Source: DT-110 sp030148525 (GTDB lineage: Bacteria; Bacteroidota; Bacteroidia; Chitinophagales; Saprospiraceae). From it: a stretch of DNA of 64,000 bases. This document shows positions 17,836 to 27,217 of this stretch, in pieces. The first letter of the stretch is position 1. Each line of letters begins with the position of its first letter. The position numbers and the translations under genes are program-made. The stretch lies in NCBI GenBank assembly GCA_965227445.1, contig OZ245751.1, positions 4,650,001 to 4,714,000 on the forward strand. The letters run 5' to 3'. Under the pieces are notes generated by a model. That model did not search any database. It was not told the origin of the DNA and saw nothing but the letters and a program-made list of their open reading frames with translations.

Positions 17836-17988
17836 AGTAGTCGGATTTTGGATAGCCTCAAAATAGCGCTTATGGTAATAGATTGCTAATCTGGCATGGT
17901 GGCGTTTTGTGGAATAAATTTCATATGTTTGATACGAACGGCGTATCTACCGGGTCCCTCAAACCGTTTATTGATGGGGATTTGCGGG

Positions 17989-18004
17989 TTTTGCTTTCGC
18001 AAAA
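17989..18004 (+). promoter_or_regulatory. TTTC-loop hairpin in the leader of the OmpA-like gene
   Basis: TTTTGC, TTTC, GCAAAA forms a 6-bp stem with a 4-nt loop 45 bp upstream of the ATG at 18050, followed by more A residues. Equivalent hairpins with different closing pairs occur at 20818-20827, 29917-29930, 35394-35409 and 53624-53639. The rest of the 214-bp gap holds no gene. Confidence 0.35.
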
Positions 18005-18049
18005 AAAGCTATCGGTCGGTGCCCGAATAAATTCGCCAAAAGAAATACT

Positions 18050-18910
18050 ATGAGAGCATTGCTCCTCTTTCTGCTATTCTTGGCCTTTCTCCTCCTTGGT
18101 CGTTGGTATTTTGTGTGTCAGGTACGCCAAATGTGCGGCCCGGAGACTCCGGAAGACGTACGCCTGAATACCCTGCTCTTCCGCGACGGCGACACCATTG
18201 TGCTGCGGGGCTACGACCACTTTGCTTTTGATTCCGCATCGGTCAGTCCGCGCCTGAATGAGAACAACCAGGTTTTCCTGGACTCAGTCGCTACCTATTT
18301 GCTTACTAAGCCCACAAAAAACCTGACGATCACCGGGCGCTACACTACCGCTGAAAACGATATAGAAGTTGGTTTCTACGAAAATATCGGAGTTGCCCGG
18401 GCAGCTGCCTTACGTCAGGAGTTAATGCGTCGTGGTATTAATGAGGACCGCATTAGCCTCGACTACCAACTCGATCAAACCGGTGCTCTGCGTCGACCGG
18501 TAGCCTTCGACGGATTTTTGCGCAACGATAGCGACTACGAAAAACAAGCCTTTACCTTTACCAATATGTCCTTCACGGACGCCAATTTCGAATTTGGTTC
18601 GGCCGAATTCCGCCCCGGAGAGTCCTGTATTTACTATATGGATTCGGTCAACACCTATATGTCGCTCAATCCCGATAGTCGCCTGACCATTGTAGGCCAT
18701 ACCGACAGTATTGATACCGACAAGTTCAATTACCGGTTGGGGCTGGATCGGGCCGAAAACACCAAGAAATACATGGAAGAGTTGGGCGTCAACGCCTCAC
18801 GGATCGATGTAGCTTCCGAGGGCGAATCCAAACCAGTAGCTCCCAACCGCACGGACGAAGGCCGGCAAAAGAACCGGCGCGTCGAATTTATCATTCAAGA
18901 AGAGTCCTAA
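18050..18910 (+). CDS. OmpA-family envelope protein with two OmpA-like modules
   Basis: This 286-residue protein begins with a hydrophobic signal or anchor (residues 1-23). Residues about 177-283 form a clear OmpA-like peptidoglycan-binding domain with LTIVGHTDSID (Asp218), LGLDRAENTKKYM (including Arg234) and NRTDEGRQKNRRVE. Residues about 55-150 look like a second, degenerate copy (DHFAFDSASVSPRL, then NIGVARAAALRQELMRRGI). It should hold the envelope to peptidoglycan. The next gene, 10 bp away, codes for a membrane-anchored coiled-coil protein, so the two likely act together. Confidence 0.88.
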   Translation: MRALLLFLLFLAFLLLGRWYFVCQVRQMCGPETPEDVRLNTLLFRDGDTIVLRGYDHFAFDSASVSPRLNENNQVFLDSVATYLLTKPTKNLTITGRYTTAENDIEVGFYENIGVARAAALRQELMRRGINEDRISLDYQLDQTGALRRPVAFDGFLRNDSDYEKQAFTFTNMSFTDANFEFGSAEFRPGESCIYYMDSVNTYMSLNPDSRLTIVGHTDSIDTDKFNYRLGLDRAENTKKYMEELGVNASRIDVASEGESKPVAPNRTDEGRQKNRRVEFIIQEES

Positions 18911-18920
18911 ATCATCCGCT

Positions 18921-20102
18921 ATGCAATTTCCGGATCTCAATCAGTTATTTACCGAATTTACCCAACGGGAAAGTCTCCTCTTTCTGGCATTCTGCCTCGT
19001 ATCCTTTCTGTTTGGCCTGTTGATCGGATATGTATTGCGGGGCCGGCGCGTGCGAGAACTGCGCCGAGAACTAAAAAAAAAGGACGCCGAGATAAGTCAG
19101 AGGGACGAAAAAATCCAGCAGCTGACCAATGATCTTTCCCTCCGCGATGCCGACCTGAAAAAGGTACAATACGAGCTCGACGAAACCAGCGAAAGGGCCC
19201 AACGCCTGGAAGTAGAACGCGGCAAACTGAACAACCAGATCACCTACCTGAAAGACGAACTGGAAAAAGAACGGGCGGCTCAGGAAAGCCAACAAACCAC
19301 CATTGAGGATTTGAACGAGCAAATCCTGGGGCTGCGGACCAAGCTTGGACCGGGTGGCAACGAATCAACGGCAGACACCAATATGTCGAGTCGCCTGGCC
19401 GCAGTGGAAGATCGGGTGGCTCAACTCGAAGCCGAAAACGATCAACTCGAAGAAACGATCGCCACACTGAGCAAAACACAGGGAACAACCAAGCAGGTCA
19501 TAGATACGCCCGAAGTACGCGATGTCGAAGAACCCGACGTAGTCGGTGACGATGGTATGAATGTGCTACACATCGACCGCTCCCGATTCCAGCAGGCCGA
19601 AAAAGACGACCTCACGCTGATTGACGGCCTTGGCCCCTTTCTGGAAAAAAAACTGAATGATGCCGGTGTATTTACCTATGAACAAATCAGTAAATGGACT
19701 CCGCAGGATATCCAACGGGTCACCAAAGAGATACAATTCTTCGAGGGGCGTATTGAGAAAGACAATTGGGTAAGTCAGGCACGACGACTGAGCAGCCTGA
19801 AGGAGGATAACCCGGAAGCGCTTATTAGTTCTGATAAGCCACGACCCGCACCGGAAGAAGAAGCTGATAATCTGCAACTGATCGAAGGCATTGGCCCGCA
19901 AATTGAACAGATTCTGCGCGAACGGGGCATCCAACGCTTCCAGGATATTGCAAAATCTGACCCACAGGATCTACGCACCATCCTGGAAGAAACCAATCCC
20001 GAATTACTTGTTCACGACCCGGAAACCTGGCCCGCCCAGGCCCGCCTCGCTGCCAACCAACAGTGGGACGTGTTAAAGGATTATCAAGAGCAGTTGAAGT
20101 GA
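18921..20102 (+). CDS. Membrane-anchored coiled-coil protein with two helix-hairpin-helix domains
   Basis: This 393-residue protein has one membrane helix at about 18-39, a basic stop-transfer segment, and a coiled coil at about 41-190. Two similar helix-hairpin-helix modules follow, at about 228-292 (LTLIDGLGPFLEKKLNDAGV) and 316-378 (LQLIEGIGPQIEQILRERGI). The modules resemble the 'predicted 5' DNA nuclease/HhH' type found in Bacteroidota envelope genes, but no nuclease residues are visible. Cytoplasmic HhH modules could bind DNA or protein. Co-transcription with the OmpA-like gene (10-bp gap) suggests an envelope-linked role. Confidence 0.8.
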   Translation: MQFPDLNQLFTEFTQRESLLFLAFCLVSFLFGLLIGYVLRGRRVRELRRELKKKDAEISQRDEKIQQLTNDLSLRDADLKKVQYELDETSERAQRLEVERGKLNNQITYLKDELEKERAAQESQQTTIEDLNEQILGLRTKLGPGGNESTADTNMSSRLAAVEDRVAQLEAENDQLEETIATLSKTQGTTKQVIDTPEVRDVEEPDVVGDDGMNVLHIDRSRFQQAEKDDLTLIDGLGPFLEKKLNDAGVFTYEQISKWTPQDIQRVTKEIQFFEGRIEKDNWVSQARRLSSLKEDNPEALISSDKPRPAPEEEADNLQLIEGIGPQIEQILRERGIQRFQDIAKSDPQDLRTILEETNPELLVHDPETWPAQARLAANQQWDVLKDYQEQLK

Positions 20103-20106
20103 AATC

Positions 20107-20193
20107 GGAGGTCAGAGGTCAGAGGTCAGAAATCAGAAATCAGAGGTCAGAAATTTAGGTTTATTTCTGACCTCTGACTACTAACCTCTGATC
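20107..20193. terminator. Repeat-built stem-loop between convergent genes
   Basis: The gap repeats the words GGTCAGA and AATCAGA, then folds on itself. TCAGAGGTCAGAAAT (20140-20154) pairs perfectly over 15 bp with ATTTCTGACCTCTGA (20163-20177) around an 8-nt loop. It separates the stops of the HhH gene (20102) and the barrel gene (20194), so it can end transcripts from both sides. Confidence 0.6.
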
Positions 20194-20805
20194 TCAAAAT
20201 ATTCGCAAACCCAGCCCAATTTGCAAAACACCGTTGTGCAGGCTGGGACCGCCATCGGGGCCCGTAAACTGGTCTGTGAAACTGGTGAGACCATAGACGT
20301 AACGCAGGTCCACATCGATCATCAGGAAGGTGTAGGTGATATTACCGACGATGCCCACATCAATGTTGTTGTCGTACAGCACTCCATCGGATGATTCCCC
20401 ATTCACGATCAATTTTTCGTTCAACAGATAACCTACCTGGGGGCCGGCACCGAATTTGAAATTACCACGGGCGAATTGTGCCAGGATGGGCACGCTCAGG
20501 TAATTCGCCCGATAGTTTACTTCATCATCGCTTGCTCCTGGTGTTAATAGTAACCGGTTTTGAGCTCCTTTGGAAGAATAGAGAAGCTCCGCACGAATAC
20601 TCCAATCCAGATCGAGCCAAAAATCCTTGTATACTCCCAGATGCAAATAGGTCTTTGGCGTCAAATCAGCATTAAAATCACTTGATCCGCCGTGAATGGT
20701 GGCAATATTCAATCCGCCTTTCACCCCAAAACCATCAAAGAAACTTTGAGCCTTGGAGGTGGCTATAAAGGCGAATGAAAGCAACAGGCAAAGCAGATAT
20801 CTCAT
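20194..20805 (-). CDS. Outer-membrane beta-barrel protein (PorT-like)
   Basis: From the chosen ATG at 20805 the product is 203 residues with a signal peptide (MRYLLCLLLSFAFIATSKAQ). An earlier ATG at 20913 would add 36 unrelated residues before the signal peptide, so it was rejected. The mature protein opens with FGVKGGLNIATIHGG, typical of PorT/OMP_b-brl_2 barrels, and has alternating amphipathic strands ending in aromatic GLGLRIF, the usual barrel end. It should be an 8-strand outer-membrane barrel of unknown role. A TTTC/GAAA hairpin lies just in front of the start. Confidence 0.85.
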   Translation of the reverse strand: MRYLLCLLLSFAFIATSKAQSFFDGFGVKGGLNIATIHGGSSDFNADLTPKTYLHLGVYKDFWLDLDWSIRAELLYSSKGAQNRLLLTPGASDDEVNYRANYLSVPILAQFARGNFKFGAGPQVGYLLNEKLIVNGESSDGVLYDNNIDVGIVGNITYTFLMIDVDLRYVYGLTSFTDQFTGPDGGPSLHNGVLQIGLGLRIF

Positions 20806-21050
20806 AATTTGTTTTTTTGCGAAAGCATGAAAAAATGAAACCGGCTTGGAATGTGTTTCCCGATCAAAACGGAGAACGGATGCCCCATGTACATCTAAAA
20901 AGCCATTTAACAACCTCTGCCGGGGACTATTTGTTATACATGCTGCCAGGAAAAAGGGATTCCCAAGAAACCGATCCCGCTAAAATTGGATGATTTGCGC
21001 TACATCCATCTTGAAAAAAGTATATTTTCACCGGAACTGAGCCAGCGTAT

Positions 21051-22886
21051 ATGACGACGGAGGATTTTAAAAAAATGGCCGATACCATTCCCAAACAACC
21101 GGGAGTGTACCGATTCTACGACGAGGAAAATCGCATCCTGTACGTGGGCAAAGCCAAAAATTTACGCAACCGTGTTTCCTCCTATTTCGGTAGCCGGAAA
21201 GGACGTGCTCACCGTACCCGGGTCATGGTCAAAAATGCTACCCATTTGGAGTTCACCATCGTCGAAACGGAAGCCGATGCCCTCCTGCTGGAAAACACCC
21301 TCATCAAAAAGTATCAGCCCCGGTACAATGTGATGCTCAAGGATGATAAATCCTACTCCTACATCTGCATAAAAAACGAGCGCTTTCCCCGTGTGTTCAT
21401 TACCCGCTACGTCGTTCGAGACGGATCAACCTATTTTGGTCCCTATACGTCGAAAGGGCGCCTTAAGATCATTCTCGACCTCATCAGGCAGCTCTTCCCC
21501 TTGCGCACTTGTAAATATAATCTGTCGGAAGAAAACATCCAGGCAGGAAAATTCAAAGTATGCCTGGAATACCATATCAAGAATTGCATGGGCCCCTGTG
21601 AAGGCCTGGAATCCGAAGCGGACTATAACGAAAAGATCGATCAAGTACGAAACATCCTGAAGGGGCACTTCACGCAGGTTATCCGCCACTTCAAAGATCA
21701 GATGCAACGGCACGCCGAGAACCTCGAATTTGAAAAAGCACAGCGGATCAAGGATAAACTATCGGCCTTTGAGAATTACCAAAGTAAATCAACGGTGGTC
21801 AGCACCACTATTCGCGATGTGGACGTCTTTTCGCTGGCCAACGCCGACGACGATAAGTATGCCTACGTGAATTACCTCAAGGTGGTGAACGGCGCTATTA
21901 TTCATACACATACCCAGGAATTATTGAAAAACCTGGATGACGACGAGGACGAATCCCTGCTTGCCTACGCCATCCCCACCTTACAGGAACGTTTCAATAG
22001 TATAGCCGAGGAGATTATCCTGCCCTACGAGGTGCCATTACCGGAAGGCAGCGGACAAGTAACGGTACCTAAGATTGGAGACAAAAAGCGGCTGTTGGAG
22101 CTTTCGCAAAAAAACGTGCGCTACTACCTGCTGCAAAAGCAAAAACAGCGGGCTTCACGCACTAAGAAGCAAAGCCACGCCGAGCGTATTCTGCGCACCC
22201 TGCAAAAGGATCTGCAAATGGATCAGGTACCCACCCACCTGGAGTGTTTTGACAACTCCAACATGCAGGGTACTAATCCAACTTCGTCCTGTGTAGTGTT
22301 CAAAAATGCCAAACCATCCAAACAGGATTATCGCCATTACAATATAAAAACGGTGAAGGGCCCAGACGACTTCGCCAGTATGGAAGAGGTGGTTTACCGA
22401 CGGTACCGCCGGCTGCTGGCCGAGGAGGAACCCCTTCCCCAACTAGTGATCATTGACGGTGGTAAAGGGCAATTGAGTGCCGCCATGAAGAGCATTCGCA
22501 AACTCGACCTTGAGGATCGCATGACGGTGATCGGCATTGCCAAGCGTTTGGAGGAGATCTATTTCCCGAACGATCCCCTCCCCTTGCACATCGACAAAAA
22601 ATCGGAGTCCCTCAAACTCATTCAGCAGGCGCGAAACGAAGCTCACCGCTTTGCGGTGCGTCACCACCGCACCAAACGGTCGCAGCACTTTACCAATACG
22701 GAATTGACCGCTATACCCGGAATCGGAGAAAAGACAGCCCAAAAATTACTCACCGAATTCGGATCCGTACGGCGGGTACGCGAAGCCCGGGCGGCGGATC
22801 TGGTAAATGCCGTAGGCCTGAACATCGCTAAAAAGCTCAACCAGTATTTCCAAAACCAGGAAAATGGGGTGAGTGAGGAGGAGTGA
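21051..22886 (+). CDS. uvrC: Excinuclease ABC subunit C
   Basis: This 611-residue protein matches the length of UvrC. The GIY-YIG domain is at about 16-95 (PGVYRFYDEENRILYVGKAK), giving the 3' incision. A Cys cluster and the UVR motif at about 205-240 (HAENLEFEKAQRIKDKL) contact UvrB. An RNase H-like domain follows at about 375-530 (ECFDNSNMQGTNPTSSCVVF, with IIDGGKGQL), giving the 5' incision. Tandem HhH motifs end the protein at about 550-602 (LTAIPGIGEKTAQKLL). All parts look intact. It works with UvrA and UvrB in nucleotide excision repair; those genes are not in the window. Confidence 0.96.
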   Translation: MTTEDFKKMADTIPKQPGVYRFYDEENRILYVGKAKNLRNRVSSYFGSRKGRAHRTRVMVKNATHLEFTIVETEADALLLENTLIKKYQPRYNVMLKDDKSYSYICIKNERFPRVFITRYVVRDGSTYFGPYTSKGRLKIILDLIRQLFPLRTCKYNLSEENIQAGKFKVCLEYHIKNCMGPCEGLESEADYNEKIDQVRNILKGHFTQVIRHFKDQMQRHAENLEFEKAQRIKDKLSAFENYQSKSTVVSTTIRDVDVFSLANADDDKYAYVNYLKVVNGAIIHTHTQELLKNLDDDEDESLLAYAIPTLQERFNSIAEEIILPYEVPLPEGSGQVTVPKIGDKKRLLELSQKNVRYYLLQKQKQRASRTKKQSHAERILRTLQKDLQMDQVPTHLECFDNSNMQGTNPTSSCVVFKNAKPSKQDYRHYNIKTVKGPDDFASMEEVVYRRYRRLLAEEEPLPQLVIIDGGKGQLSAAMKSIRKLDLEDRMTVIGIAKRLEEIYFPNDPLPLHIDKKSESLKLIQQARNEAHRFAVRHHRTKRSQHFTNTELTAIPGIGEKTAQKLLTEFGSVRRVREARAADLVNAVGLNIAKKLNQYFQNQENGVSEEE

Positions 22887-23095
22887 AGGGAGGTCGGAAA
22901 TCGGAAATCGGCCTCCTTCGCCCATGCGGGCTTCGGCGGCCGGAGGAAATAAGCCCACCCCGCTTTAGCGGTGGGAAACAGGGTCGGAAATCGGAAGTAA
23001 AGACGCGATGCTTCGCGTCTCACGTAGAGTCAACCCCTCAGCCTGCTAATGTGCGATACTTCGCGTCTCTTTCTCAAACCGAACTTCACCTCATA
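22887..23095. repeat. Convergent gap with self-complementary repeats
   Basis: Between the uvrC and WYL-gene stops lie repeated GGTCGGAAATCGG words (from about 22890 and again at about 22983). A GC-rich stem built from CCCACC and GGTGGG is at about 22954-22975. A perfect 8-bp stem AGACGCGA, TGCT, TCGCGTCT is at 23001-23020, with a partial echo (GCGATACTTCGCGTCT) at about 23052. They could act as a two-way transcript end. No gene is present. Confidence 0.6.
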
Positions 23096-23980
23096 CTAAA
23101 ACGTAAATCGCTTCTGCTCATCCCGTAAAAAGGCGATCAAGGCTTCCCCTTCCAGGATCTCGATTTGGCCAGGCAGGCCCAGAACGAAGCGGCCGATCCC
23201 ACGCAAATCGTAAACGGTAGTCCGGAACAAATAGTGTCCCTCCGCTGAGGGACGTATGGAATCGCGGGACCGGGGGAACTCCTCGACCAAAAGCCGGTAG
23301 GCACGGGCATTCAGGCGCAGGGTTACCCGGTATTCGCGCTCGCCACTGAATCCAAACACATCGACCTGAGCCGTACGATGGTCGCCGGTAATGCGCTCGT
23401 CGAGCCATTGTACCCGCTCCATCCGCTCTACCTTAAACTGACGATTTGCCTTTCGATCCACATCATAGGCCAGCAGGTAGGTATATCCATCAGAAAAGTG
23501 GATGGGCTCCACTATGCGGTCGGCGATGCGGCCACTGGATGTGGAATGGTACTTACAAAGTTGCATCCGGTACCCGAGTTGAATGGCCTCGGTAAGCACT
23601 TGCACATTCTGGTAGTGGTGTTGTGCGGGCAAACTATCGGCCAATGGTATAAGGGTGTGGCTGCGATTGACTTTTGCTACGATCCGTTCGGCCAATGCGT
23701 GCCCGGTAGCTGCCTGTTGCAACATATCCTGCAGGTAATACGCTTCGTCGTTGGTGAGTAGTTGCTGTGTCTGCTGGTCGTAGGGACGCATGAGGAAATA
23801 CCGGTTTTCCTCGTCCTTGTCGATGAGATACCCCACCGTCTCCAGCACGTTCAGGTAGCGGTAAATAGTGCGTGGTGTGGTTTCCAGGACATTGGCGAGT
23901 TGAGGCACTGTTTTATAGGGCCGGGAATTCAGCAGACGGATCAACCGGAAAACCCGAAGAAGTGTTTGGTGGCTTAGCAT
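23096..23980 (-). CDS. WYL-domain transcriptional regulator
   Basis: This 294-residue protein has an N-terminal winged helix-turn-helix (about 5-63, LANVLETTPRTIYRYLNVLE) and a WYL domain at about 125-205 (MQLCKYHSTSSGRIADRIVE, YTYLLAYD). A WCX-type C-terminal domain is at about 215-290. WYL proteins bind small ligands or nucleic acid and often respond to DNA damage or control defence genes. No defence gene is adjacent; uvrC lies tail-to-tail. A -7-like TATTTTG on the minus strand (23989-23995) lies only 8 bp before the ATG, so the transcript may be nearly leaderless. Confidence 0.87.
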   Translation of the reverse strand: MLSHQTLLRVFRLIRLLNSRPYKTVPQLANVLETTPRTIYRYLNVLETVGYLIDKDEENRYFLMRPYDQQTQQLLTNDEAYYLQDMLQQAATGHALAERIVAKVNRSHTLIPLADSLPAQHHYQNVQVLTEAIQLGYRMQLCKYHSTSSGRIADRIVEPIHFSDGYTYLLAYDVDRKANRQFKVERMERVQWLDERITGDHRTAQVDVFGFSGEREYRVTLRLNARAYRLLVEEFPRSRDSIRPSAEGHYLFRTTVYDLRGIGRFVLGLPGQIEILEGEALIAFLRDEQKRFTF

Positions 23981-24095
23981 ATCCGTTTCAAAATACAGCA
24001 GCCTGCCTGATTATGCAAGAGTCTTTACCAACGTTCTTGGCAATGGAAACGTGAGGTTGGCCACAAAAGGTTCTTGGAAGAGAAAAATAACTTGT

Positions 24096-24932
24096 CTAAT
24101 AGGATAGCAGAAGCCGAAAGGCAAATGGCTGGTCACCGTGTTCGATCCAGGGTGCCTGAGAGGATTGGCGAATGAGGGCCGGTTCTTCTCCTTCGGCCAG
24201 AGATACAAAAATAGGCTGAAAACCGAAGCCAGCCCAGCTGCGCAGCAATTCGATGGTCAACACGAAATCCTTGTCCAGGATGAGCTGGTCTGCAAGGAGG
24301 GGAATGGTCACCCAGCCGTCCTCCGCTTCGTTCTCTCCGGGCCTGACGCGGAAGCGTACATCGTGATCCAATAGCGGTCGCCCGGGCTTGCCTTCTTCCA
24401 GCTGATAGAGGTTCAGTCGAAAAAGCAAACTGTCGCGATTATTTCGGCGCAGATGGAGGTAACAGGTATCTATCCGGACCGTTTGGCCGGGAGGCACCCG
24501 GAAAACGCGGCCTAATTCCTCCCCATTCGCCAGACCACCTGCTCCCCATACATCGAACAGCAGATCCTCTTCCGTTGCCCCCAATTGTTGTTGTTTTCCT
24601 TTCGGAAAAAAGGTAACGGTTGGCAGGTCGTAAGCGATGGGGTGAATTTCCAGACTAATTTCCCTGGTCTTCGTGATCGTGGCGGGCACCAGGTAATCCA
24701 GGGTTTCGTATCCAAGCATGGTTACGCGCAGGGTATCCCCCTTTTGTATATTTTTTGCCGAAAGGCTAAAAAGCCCCTCCTCATTGGTAATGGTACCCGC
24801 GTTCTTGCCTACAATGCCCACATGGGCGTAAACCACAGGTTGACGGGTGCGACCATCCAGTACGGTACCCTCTATGGGTTGTGCCACGCCCCAGACAGGC
24901 AGTAACCCGATGAGGAAACACCAGGCAGGCAT
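24096..24932 (-). CDS. Secreted protein with carboxypeptidase-like regulatory domain
   Basis: From the ATG at 24932 the product is 278 residues with a signal peptide (MPAWCFLIGLLPVWGVAQ). The longer frame up to 24992 would overlap the upstream gene's end and lacks a signal at its N-terminus. The mature part opens with a carboxypeptidase-like regulatory (CarboxypepD_reg) domain (IEGTVLDGRTRQPVVYAHVG, then TNEEGLF and VTMLGYET). The C-terminal half is beta-rich with no known motif. It lies 4 bp after the THI5-like gene's stop and is probably in the same transcript. The substrate is unknown. Confidence 0.8.
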   Translation of the reverse strand: MPAWCFLIGLLPVWGVAQPIEGTVLDGRTRQPVVYAHVGIVGKNAGTITNEEGLFSLSAKNIQKGDTLRVTMLGYETLDYLVPATITKTREISLEIHPIAYDLPTVTFFPKGKQQQLGATEEDLLFDVWGAGGLANGEELGRVFRVPPGQTVRIDTCYLHLRRNNRDSLLFRLNLYQLEEGKPGRPLLDHDVRFRVRPGENEAEDGWVTIPLLADQLILDKDFVLTIELLRSWAGFGFQPIFVSLAEGEEPALIRQSSQAPWIEHGDQPFAFRLLLSY

Positions 24933-24936
24933 ACTT

Positions 24937-25905
24937 CTAATCCAGATCGGGCAGGTAGGCATTGGAAAAGAGGGATTCGATGGCGATATCAAAGATGGGT
25001 TGTCCCTCCCGGTCGGTCAGGATATATTCTTTTTGCAGCCAGTGGATGAATTCTTCCCATACCTCCGGTTGCATGTATCCCCAGGGAAAGCGCCTATGGC
25101 GGTAAGACGGACTAATGTCTATTTGAGAAGCCAGGACCATCTCGGGATCCAGGTCAGCGAAATTAGCTTCTTCCACTAAGAGTCGGGCAGCTTCCTCGGG
25201 TTGTTGCTCCGCGAATAAGAATCCCTTCTGCGTCGCTTTCAGAAAACGACGGTATCGTTCGGGATGTTCTTCTAATTGTTCGCGCTTGGCAATGACCACC
25301 GGGCTGTAACCGTAGGGAATCTCAAAATCAGCTAGCCGGAAAACATGGAGATCCAAACCGGAGCGCTGAGCTTCAACTCCTTCCCAGGGCATGAATACCC
25401 AGGTGGCCTGAGCTTCATTTTCCAGGAGCGTATTCATGATCCCCAATTTATCCGGGTAGATAATTTTGGGTTCTCCCAAACCACCGTCCTGTCGGATCAT
25501 CGCCTTTACGACCCCGTCTTCGAAGCGGGCCGCGTAGGAAGCATAAGTTGCTCCGTCGAGTTGAGCAGGTCGATCAATACCACTATTAGCCAGGGTTACT
25601 ATGGCGGAGCGGTCTTCCGCGAGGATAGAAGCAATGGCGACCATGTCGACCCAGTGCTCGCTTGTCTGATAGGACAAGACACTTTCGGTAGGAGCGATCG
25701 CCAGGTCGACATCACCATCCGCCAGCTTGCGGGCCGGGGTCTTGGCATAGTTATCGTCAGCGGGCGATTCGATAGCTACTGATACTCCTTCCTGCTCGTA
25801 CCAGCCTTTTGCACGGGCAATATAAAATCCTGTATGGTTTGTATTTGGTGTCCAATCCAAAGCCAGGGTAAGGGTATCCAAAACAATTACATTTTTTTGC
25901 GGCAC
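24937..25905 (-). CDS. NMT1/THI5-like (SBP-fold) protein without signal peptide
   Basis: This 322-residue protein has the substrate-binding fold of the NMT1/THI5 family (LTLALDWTPNTNHTGFYIAR, then AKGWYEQEGVSV and AIAPTESVL). Relatives are either periplasmic thiamine-precursor binders (ThiY) or THI5-type pyrimidine synthases. The GTG start at 25905 gives no signal peptide, and the frame closes with a stop 8 codons upstream, so export is unlikely unless by a non-standard route. The sequence contains no cysteine, so the CCCFC iron motif of yeast Thi5 is absent. No permease or ATPase gene is next to it. Its true role is open. Confidence 0.82.
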   Translation of the reverse strand: MPQKNVIVLDTLTLALDWTPNTNHTGFYIARAKGWYEQEGVSVAIESPADDNYAKTPARKLADGDVDLAIAPTESVLSYQTSEHWVDMVAIASILAEDRSAIVTLANSGIDRPAQLDGATYASYAARFEDGVVKAMIRQDGGLGEPKIIYPDKLGIMNTLLENEAQATWVFMPWEGVEAQRSGLDLHVFRLADFEIPYGYSPVVIAKREQLEEHPERYRRFLKATQKGFLFAEQQPEEAARLLVEEANFADLDPEMVLASQIDISPSYRHRRFPWGYMQPEVWEEFIHWLQKEYILTDREGQPIFDIAIESLFSNAYLPDLD

Positions 25906-25987
25906 AGGCCGTCTAATTCCAGTACGGGTTTATTCCCGCACCAATTACGAAGGTAACGAACTGAACAGACTATAGTTCCGATCGGTA

Positions 25988-26791
25988 TCAGGATACCACT
26001 ACTGCTTCCTTAATTCCGGTCAGGAAACCGGGGATCAGCTTCTGGTATACATCGTGCATTTTACTGGTGTCGTTGAGGTACTTCAGCATCTTGACATACT
26101 TATCCTGACCATTGGCCTGGATGAAAGCCTCGCGCCGCTTGGGGTCTTTCAAGGCTTTTCGCATGTCGGCCGGCGGGACCTCCGGATGGAATTGCACGCC
26201 CAATATGTACGGACTGAACCGCATGGCCATGACTGCTCGCTCGAGGGGTACATGCGGCCGTACCTTTTCGAGGGCCAGCAGGGAAGCGCCCATTTCCTCC
26301 ATAACTTCTTCTTTGGGAGAAACTACCTGGAACGACCGAAAATCAGCTGCGAAGAATGGGTTGCCCATTTGTCCGAGAAGGGGATCCCCTGCACCGTGAT
26401 CAGTGAGGTGAACGGAATATACGCCAAAGGTCGGTGATTTGCGCTGAGTAACTTCGGCCAGGTCCCAATGCAGGCAAGCCATTTGAAAAGAATGACAAAT
26501 GAGCAGAACGGGCCGCTTGATGTCGTGATGCTGATTGTGCGTCAACACACCATCCAGCCATTGGCCGAACATCTCTGCGAACAGGCCTTCGGGGTCACGC
26601 GGATCACCAGGGCCGCCGGTAACTAAAAAAGCAGCGTACGACAGGTCGGGAAACTCCAAAGACGATCGAACATTAAAGACATCAAACCGAGCTTTTGGCA
26701 GGGTCTCTTTCGCCAGATGCAGCAATTGATCAACTTCTTGGTTGTCAGTTCCTTTGTAAAAGTCGAGAACGGCAATTTTTTGCTCACTCAT
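25988..26791 (-). CDS. Class I glutamine amidotransferase-like protein
   Basis: This 267-residue protein has the class I amidotransferase fold with a full Cys-His-Glu triad: Cys99 (LLICHSFQ), His202 and Glu204 (VQFHPEVP). An oxyanion-type segment is at 57-62 (VTGGPG). It is a stand-alone domain with no adjacent synthase gene, so it could be a peptidase-like or free glutamine-hydrolysing enzyme. The C-terminal 50 residues (from about 217) are not part of the core and may be family-specific. It shares direction with the THI5-like gene, 82 bp away. Confidence 0.84.
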   Translation of the reverse strand: MSEQKIAVLDFYKGTDNQEVDQLLHLAKETLPKARFDVFNVRSSLEFPDLSYAAFLVTGGPGDPRDPEGLFAEMFGQWLDGVLTHNQHHDIKRPVLLICHSFQMACLHWDLAEVTQRKSPTFGVYSVHLTDHGAGDPLLGQMGNPFFAADFRSFQVVSPKEEVMEEMGASLLALEKVRPHVPLERAVMAMRFSPYILGVQFHPEVPPADMRKALKDPKRREAFIQANGQDKYVKMLKYLNDTSKMHDVYQKLIPGFLTGIKEAVVVS

Positions 26792-27217
26792 AGTGCTTGT
26801 TCATCATTTTGAAGAGAGCAGACCAACAGATTAAGTCCAGTTGCTCCCAGCGGTCTGCACGGAATAATCAAATGTACAAAAGATCTACACAATCAACTGA
26901 TCATCAAATAATTACACGGACAAAAAACCTTGGTGTAGCCGGGTAAACACCACAGAAGATTAGGTATTCGGCTGCGCTGCCCAAAAATCCATTGGCAAAT
27001 ATCTCTCCTGCAGAAATTAACCTTTAGTTTACGTTGTCCCCATTTTTTTGAGGCGTGGTCAGCAGAAGTCGTAGTCAGGACAAGTGAGGCAGATCAAATA
27101 GGTCAATCAAGAGGATTTACCTATCTTTTATCGGCCACCCGGCATGCTGATACGGAAGTGATTCTATACTGCTTCCTTATTTCGTACTGCCAGTGCCTCA
27201 ACAATTAATGAACGCCA
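26792..27217. other. Gene-free divergent region
   Basis: This 426-bp gap divides the amidotransferase gene (minus) from the hydrolase-OsmC gene (plus). It is AT-rich near both starts and has no ORF, hairpin of note or family A/B copy. One word, GGCTGCGCTGCCC (about 26970), also occurs at about 11132. Promoters for both genes should be here, but no clear TAnnTTTG was found. Confidence 0.5.

Noticed and set aside
24937..25905. Classical periplasmic thiamine-precursor ABC binding protein
   Set aside because: No signal peptide can be placed and there are no transporter genes alongside.
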